From: Eretmocerus hayati
Taxonomy: Eukaryota > Arthropoda > Insecta > Hymenoptera > Aphelinidae
Length of the DNA: 64,000 nt
NCBI GenBank assembly: GCA_029851415.1
Contig: CM056742.1
Location: 153,641,121-153,705,120 of the forward strand
Reading direction: 5' to 3'
The notes beneath the pieces are model-generated. The model worked only from the letters and a program-made list of their open reading frames with translations, was not told the DNA's origin and searched no databases. Positions 57,621 through 64,000 of this stretch are shown piece by piece (the stretch's first letter is position 1; each line of letters starts with the position of its first letter). Made by a program: the position numbers and the translations under genes.

Positions 57621-60600
57621 ATAAGTTTTTCGACAGACAAATGCACAAGCGGATACAATATTAATGGAGGTTTTCGGCTGGAAACGATTGATTTTATGAT
57701 TTTGGATTGAAAATAGAATTTTCTGAAATTGACTTATTCGTGAAATTGAATTAGACACGGTAATAGAGATGCTTCCGGATAACTAGTTTACGAATCAAAG
57801 ATAGAAAATTGACAGTGATCGAAACTCCGTCGTAGCCTCGAATGCAAAGTTTTAGACATGACTTATATTGGCATTTGAAGATGAATGATTGAATTAGTGG
57901 TGGCGCTATCATCAAACGTATTGTGTTCACTTGAAAAGGGCGAATTTGCGGTTGCATGCTCTACTTGGTACTGCACGGGCTATCGGTTTGATTGATCTCC
58001 TATATCGTGTAAATCGTGGATGAGCAAAATTGATATTCTCACGGCAAACCAAAGTTTGGAACAGCCAGTCAACTTGTAAGGAATAATTATCTATATATTC
58101 GACTTACATTGTGACCCACTTTCCAGTTCATTCGCATCTTCCGAGGTAGTTTTCATTAAAGCTTTGGTCCTTTATCCTACAAAGAGGTGTGTATGATTGG
58201 ACTAACTCTACTTCTATATGAATTTCTTCTTTGTCAGTTAAGTTTTTTGAAGTCTTGAGAAAACTCTGGACTTGTTCAACAATAAAAAGACTGATGAAAA
58301 TCGCGATCAAGAATTAGGTTTAAGAATAATATTATGCACCTCGTGTATTAAAAATTCATGGACAATATGATTGAGGAGACGCTATACATCTCTATTAAAT
58401 AGGTCAAATAAATCTGATCACATAATTATTGCAGTATCTTTGACCATTGTCATAATATTAATGAAATTATTCAAAAGTGCAGACCGTCTTGTTTGATTAG
58501 TTCTCGGAACATTCTCACTATGGAGTATAGGTCGAAACACAATTACGAGGTAATTATGGTTCCTTTCCTGCATTTTACATCGACATTTCAATATTGTAAG
58601 TGTTACAACTCTGAAGTCGAGGATTTACGAGCTCATAAACTAATCATAGGAAGTTCAATTTTGAAATTACTACATCTTGCTCGCTAAATAAACCGAAATA
58701 TTGATGAATTTAAGCATCGTGGAATAATCGAATAAAAGTAACACCATTTCTTTCCTAATATACATGATGAGCACAGCCATTCTCATACCCTCAAAATTTC
58801 GGATAGCTCAATTCCTTAGGACTCGAGGAGCTTTGATTTTTCTCTCAAAATATTCAGCTTCAAAAAAAATCCAAAATCAAGCAGATCTACGAACTTCAGT
58901 GACTGAGCTAGAGATGTGAATGAATGATCCTGGGAGTGGTATAAATCTCCTGCATGGGATCGCTGAAACTGAATATCAAGTCCTGAAATCGTTGATGATA
59001 GATGGACAAATCGCGAGAAATCAAAATTTCAAAAATGTAACCTTAGAAAAAAAGAATATTCACCGTTTTAGTGGCTCGGACTTCCGAGTGATGGATGAAC
59101 ATTCCGTTGACGCTCTGCTTGAACATTCAATTGTAATCAAAGCCGTTCTTGCCTTGAGTTTGATATCATTTCTGTAGATTTCGTTTTGGTAGGATTGGGC
59201 AAAATTCGAATGTGTCTAAATATTCCCCATCAGAATCTACTTGAAAGATGGTGATGACTTTCTGAATATCGGACTTCAGATCATCTAGATTCTTACAATA
59301 CGAATCAAGATCCACAAAACTTGATCGGATTTTATTTTTTTCATACTTGGCACAGATTGTTTGAGACCATTTCGGAATGATAAACTGTTCCTAAGACTTT
59401 TTATACAAAATGTTACCAATCAAAGATTATGTTTCCCAACTTTGAGATTTAAAGATCTTACGACCAAGGTTTTATCTATTTTCATAAAAATCGAGAAAAA
59501 CATGGAGTGACCATCTTTTTTTTCAATACCACTCGAGAATGTATTGATTCGCGCTAATTTTTTCAACAGACAAATCATGGACTTTGATGAAGTCGACCCT
59601 AAACCACCACTGCATCTTTGAAGTGCTGTTTCGTTCCCTGAATATCCTCATCAAGTGAACTCTCGAGTGAACTACTCATTAAAGTTACCATCTGGAAAGT
59701 AAAATTTCGAAAGATTCACGAAAATCTGTGCAATCCATTTCTTTAACGAGCCGATTCATTGGGACAAACAAGCGCCACGAAAAAGCTTCTTGGGCAACTT
59801 TTGGATACACTTTGGGAACACTTGGATAACATAGCAATTGAGAAAGTTAACCGCAATTTCGTCGAAATATCGTTACCGTCATCATCGATTTCATTTTCTC
59901 ACTTTTTCATTCCCATTTGGACACCGGATATTAAAATAAAAAACTCGCGCAACTCAAATGAAAGCTTTCGTATGAAGAGAGTAAAATATTAAAAGAACGA
60001 TGACGTGGGGGATGCATTTGAGATTTGCTCGCGTGCTCAGCTATTGACAAGTACAGAGGGAAAACTAAATAAGTACCGGCATAAGGGCTTGGCTCAATCA
60101 TCAAAGCCGCGATTTACTCAGAATTCCAAGCGACCTTCGCGCTATGTATTTAGATCCGCCTTATTCCGAACTAATTAGGCCTTACTATAGAAAAAAAATG
60201 AAAAAAAAACAGTCTTAAAATTTTGATTCGCACTCGGCACCTTATCGAAAAATGAAACTCAAGTTGTACACACATATTTACCAAATGTGTGTGAGTTTTC
60301 TGGTCGATGCAGTACTTCTAGGTTCATTAATTTATTCATCAATGTGGCGATGGCTATTGCATGCTGTTTGTCCACGTGTATGACATTATCACACTCTCGC
60401 GCTCTGATCGACGCGTGCACGCCGAGCTTTTTGAAGCTCAATATTATCATCGCGAAAGCTTGTACCCTTTCTTTCCGAATTTTGATAGCTCAAAAAATGG
60501 AACTTCCGCTATGTAGAACTTGTGTCTATTGAAATTCGTTGTTCTGGAAAACATGACGTTTCGGGTGTTGAATATTTTGTAAGAAATTGGAGATTCCACT

Positions 60601-63129
60601 ACCGAGAACAAAGCGCACCGCCTCGAATGGGCTCGAATAGCTCACGCAAGTTACAACCCGAAAGTCGTAAATTTTAGCGATACTCCGAGGTCATGAGGAC
60701 ATCATGAGGACCACAAGCGGTGAAACGTATATACGTATTAGCAAAACTTTCAGCAAGAGTAGCATTTGGTTTCCAAGGCCGCTTGTTCCCAAAATCAAAT
60801 ACCACATGGGCGGCCAATTTTGTATGAAATAAAGCAGCGTTTCAAGTCTCATCGGGCTCGTAGACATCCCTATGATGACGAATTCAGTCAGAAGATTTAC
60901 CTTGATATTCGATATTTTTACGCCACGGTGTGAGTCTCGCTGTAATCATCAAATGAAATATTTCGAGCTTACGTTTCTCGATGGGTTATTCATTTGTTTA
61001 ATTTTGAACAAGTTTGTGAAAATTAGAACCATTCGATGATGAGTGTGTTTGTGGACACTTGCGATTTTATCGAGCTTCTTCAATTGATGTCAGTGATGAA
61101 AGTATTGTCTCAAAAAAATTCGGATCGATATTGTGAAGGGAAAAAGCTCTTACTTCGTAAATACCCGTTTCAAATTCAGTGAACAGAATAAGCTGAATTT
61201 GCTTTTCCGCTCGAATCAAAACTCTGCTGACTCTCGCTCAATAAACGAGTTGCTAATTCATGCTCTATGGCGTTTTTTCAGCTTTTTCCATCATTCTCAT
61301 CACAAAATTTTCATCTGCAGCTCTGATAGCCTGGGCAAAAATTGTTTCGAAACTCTTCCTTGATACATTCTTCCAAAATCGGGATTCTTCCAAATTTATC
61401 AAGCACAATGTCATGTGATAGTGAATCGAAGTTGTAAAACTCTTTTTCTTGAGTTCTGATATGGATAAAAAGTAATTGTATGATGTATCGTTGATAACAT
61501 CACAGGTATAGTACCTCAAATTCCATACCGTAAAAGTCGAAAGGTTACTCTGATAATCCTGGGATAGCTGCGTTGCTCGAAACTATTCTTTTGGGTGGAA
61601 TTTTAGTCCCTCCCGTTTTAAAATTACTACATTTTACCATTACAGTAAATTTTATCAGAATACTAAAGAATGGACCAGACAAAACGTATCACCTACATGA
61701 ATGAAAGATATTTTACTTCCAATATTCGTCCATACAAAGTATAAACATATGTTACGTATAGGATCGGTCACAATTTTCATGGACTGAAAATATTTTAGAG
61801 AATTCATTTCTGCGTGACCTCCACCTTTGAAATGAAGATTATGGACTCTCTTTGCGTTCCTGAAAACCGTCAATTTAATTTTTCACTACTCTGAACAGCG
61901 ACCATCAATCTCTTTGAGAATCTGGAATATGATAAGATAGTATCGGACATAAACATTTGGTTGTAGTTCATTTCTCATTGTAAGTATTTCCGGGCCAAAC
62001 TTACTTGGCGAAAAATTTCATCGATATTTCTGTAGGATGGGGCAAAGTGAGGTGAAATAACACGAGAACCGATTCACAGATAATGGTTTATTATAATCAA
62101 AAACAAATCTTTCGCGATTTGAACTACTTGCGATGAACTAATAACTGCGTAGCTACACTGCAACAGACACTTGCGAGATATGAGGGAAGTTGTGGGAGAT
62201 GAACGCAGCCGTTCATACTCCAACATTTATGCTCAAACTTCTCGATTTACGTGGTGCGAATTAAGTCATTGAAACTGAATCACTTGTTAGAAAATATTGA
62301 TCGCATAAGATGTCACACAATCTTAAAAGATCTGCTCGTATATACTGAGAGCTCTCATAAATCTTCGGTTCTGAGTTTCGATTCGTGTCAACAAGAATTC
62401 CTAGACTGTGTTCACCCTTCTGAAACATCTATGTATATCGTGGCCTTCGTCAATTTTCCACAATTCGCACCAGAATATTCATCACTGGCACCTGAAAAAA
62501 AAAGCATCAGTATTCAAACATTTTGGTTCATGGAAATGAAGTCAACATGTTTCTAATTTCTTTGGTAAATCTCTGACGTAGAGGATATTAAGTTGGAACG
62601 AGCGAATCTTGAACAACGACAAGGTGATTTATGAAATCACCTAATTTGTTGCACTTGTCAGTTAGAAACAACTCTAGCTTTGAGAGCTGCGATTCCGACA
62701 GAATTTCTGCGAAATCATTTCAAAAGTTTATAAAGTTTCAGCGATTTCCAAACGGAACATCATTTATCGATGCAAGTGGACTTGAACCATAGCTCAAGTT
62801 TCCAACTTTGTAAGACGTTGGAGAAATGAAAGGTTCGACCATGAGAATCCTGAGCAAAATGACTTACAGAACACGCAAGTATCAAGCCATCATTGGTCAA
62901 TCGCGTATGGAACGAACAAATCGAAAATTCAAACTTCAAATTTTTCGGGGAAACTACTCAAGCATCTTGCACTCGTGCGGTGTAATAATTAGGGTAATGA
63001 TAAGAGTGCGATTATAAAATCATATTTAAATTTTGTCTACATATTTCCTTCCCTTTCCTCTCCGTCCATACAACCCGCTTTAAATTCAAACCTTTACTAA
63101 AACTTACATAAATCAGGTGAAATCTTTTG
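57621..63129. other. Unannotated interval, 5.5 kb
   Basis: No recognised gene, RNA or transposon. Only scattered ORFs under 105 codons without domains. Confidence 0.5.
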
Positions 63130-63287
63130 AGGTTGCCTTTCCATGGCAGATGGCGCGGGTACCCACTCAATGTGTAAGAGAGAGACGCCAAAGTCGTGCC
63201 ATCTCACTCGCACTCATTGTTAGGTTAGGGGTTTTCAAATTTCGCGGGCTGATTCCGGCAAAATTTTGTCCCATGGAAAGGCAGCCT
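63130..63287. mobile_element. 158-bp MITE, AGGTTGCCTTTCCATGG ends
   Basis: The terminal repeats AGGTTGCCTTTCCATGG and CCATGGAAAGGCAGCCT pair over 17 bp with one mismatch. Contains TCTCACTCGCACTCA..GGTTAGG, shared with the hairpin at 50891-50971. Confidence 0.65.
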
Positions 63288-63317
63288 GAAGGGTGAATCT
63301 TGAGTGAAGTTTTACGA

Positions 63318-63835
63318 TGAATCCGAATCTGAGGCTGCTTTTTTCACGATGGCGATTCGTCGCCGCGACGTCGCGAGATTGCTGCAATTTTCATGCGTGC
63401 GAAATTCAAAATAAGCTTACCGAGGTAACCTAAGATGGAAATGGAGTGACTCCGAAAAACCCACTGGTTGAAAATTGTTCTTGCCTATCTTCTTGAGTGT
63501 GCTGAACACGAATACGAACTCTGTTTCCATCTAGAGGTGAAGAAAACTTCTAAAAATCACATTTGAATCCGAAAATGAGACGTTCTGGCTTCAAAGTCGA
63601 TTTTCACGCATTTTCTCCGCCGTTGGAAGGAAATGAAGTTCATATTCGTGTTGAGCATCTTCAAAAACATTGAACAGAACAATTTTCAACCAGTGGGTTT
63701 TCAGGAGTCACTCCATCTCCATCATAGGTTACCTCGATAAGCTAAATTTCGCGCGCATGAAAATTTTAGCCATCTCGCGACGTCGCAGTGACGAATTGCC
63801 ACCGTGAAAAAGCAGCCTCTGAGTCGACCCGGGTC
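63318..63835. mobile_element. Inverted repeat, arms ~230 bp
   Basis: Left GAGGCTGCTTTTTTCACGAT.. pairs with right ..CGTGAAAAAGCAGCCTC; inner anchors CGACGTCGCGAGAT with ATCTCGCGACGTCG and GGAGTGACTCC with GGAGTCACTCC. Spacer about 45 bp. No known domain. Confidence 0.7.
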
Positions 63836-64000
63836 GGAAATGGGCCTGAAAAAAATGATGGCCACTCAGAGTCCAAAAAACCACGTTTCCAGCGTTCATC
63901 TCGAGTATCGTGATTCGGATGCAAACAAAGTTGAATTCTAAGTTGCAGAATTTCCGAAACCGATAGTTTTGATCTGAAGGCGTCAATCAAATCAACGTGC
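63836..64000. other. Unannotated window end
   Basis: No recognised features. Confidence 0.4.

Overview
The window looks like a gene-poor, repeat-rich stretch of an AT-rich arthropod (probably insect) nuclear genome. The evidence is long (GA)n, (CA)n and (TA)n microsatellites, several clades of non-LTR retrotransposons (LINEs), tRNA-derived SINEs and many terminal-inverted-repeat or foldback elements. No host gene is complete. The only host-gene candidates are three short, unconfirmed ATG exons with good splice donors on the + strand (43825, 45812, 56724). They could be alternative first exons of a gene running rightwards out of the window, in which case most of the window would be promoter and intron DNA. 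The species cannot be named from the sequence alone.

Layout. 1-7285: foldback and TIR elements nested in one another, including a piggyBac-like MITE inside a 'GGGCGTAA' element, a 1.7 kb foldback, a perfect 24-bp hairpin and a 2.2 kb foldback split by a 624-bp tRNA-SINE. 7286-20892: a head-to-tail LINE array on the minus strand (called A to E and G here), with every junction at a (GA)n run. An R1-clade LINE (F, plus strand) is inserted into one of these (GA)n runs. Element B (8757-14001) looks full length and intact. C and D carry a 5' leader, ORF1 and a 3' UTR but no reverse transcriptase. 20893-36220: a foldback, a Harbinger-like MITE, a 76-bp tandem repeat element with TTATGACGACC boxes, a second GGGCGTAA element (29741-31747) and a second tRNA-SINE. 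36221-49809: two very young long palindromes, a Tc1-like foldback holding a nested MITE, another foldback and a second R1-clade copy, again inside (GA)n. 49810-64000: smaller MITEs in otherwise unrecognised DNA.

The most interesting material is in the LINE cluster. (1) B's ORF1 and ORF2 share one frame and are separated by a single UGA followed by CUA, a known readthrough context. ORF2 has no AUG before its endonuclease catalytic motifs. (2) B, C and D share a 5' leader with GTRAGT just inside the (TC)n edge and a pyrimidine-tract AG 89-91 nt downstream, so each looks like a small intron. (3) C and D look like independent ORF1-only 'half-LINEs'. (4) The R1-clade element lies in (GA)n in the same orientation at two separate loci, which suggests a microsatellite-specific target.
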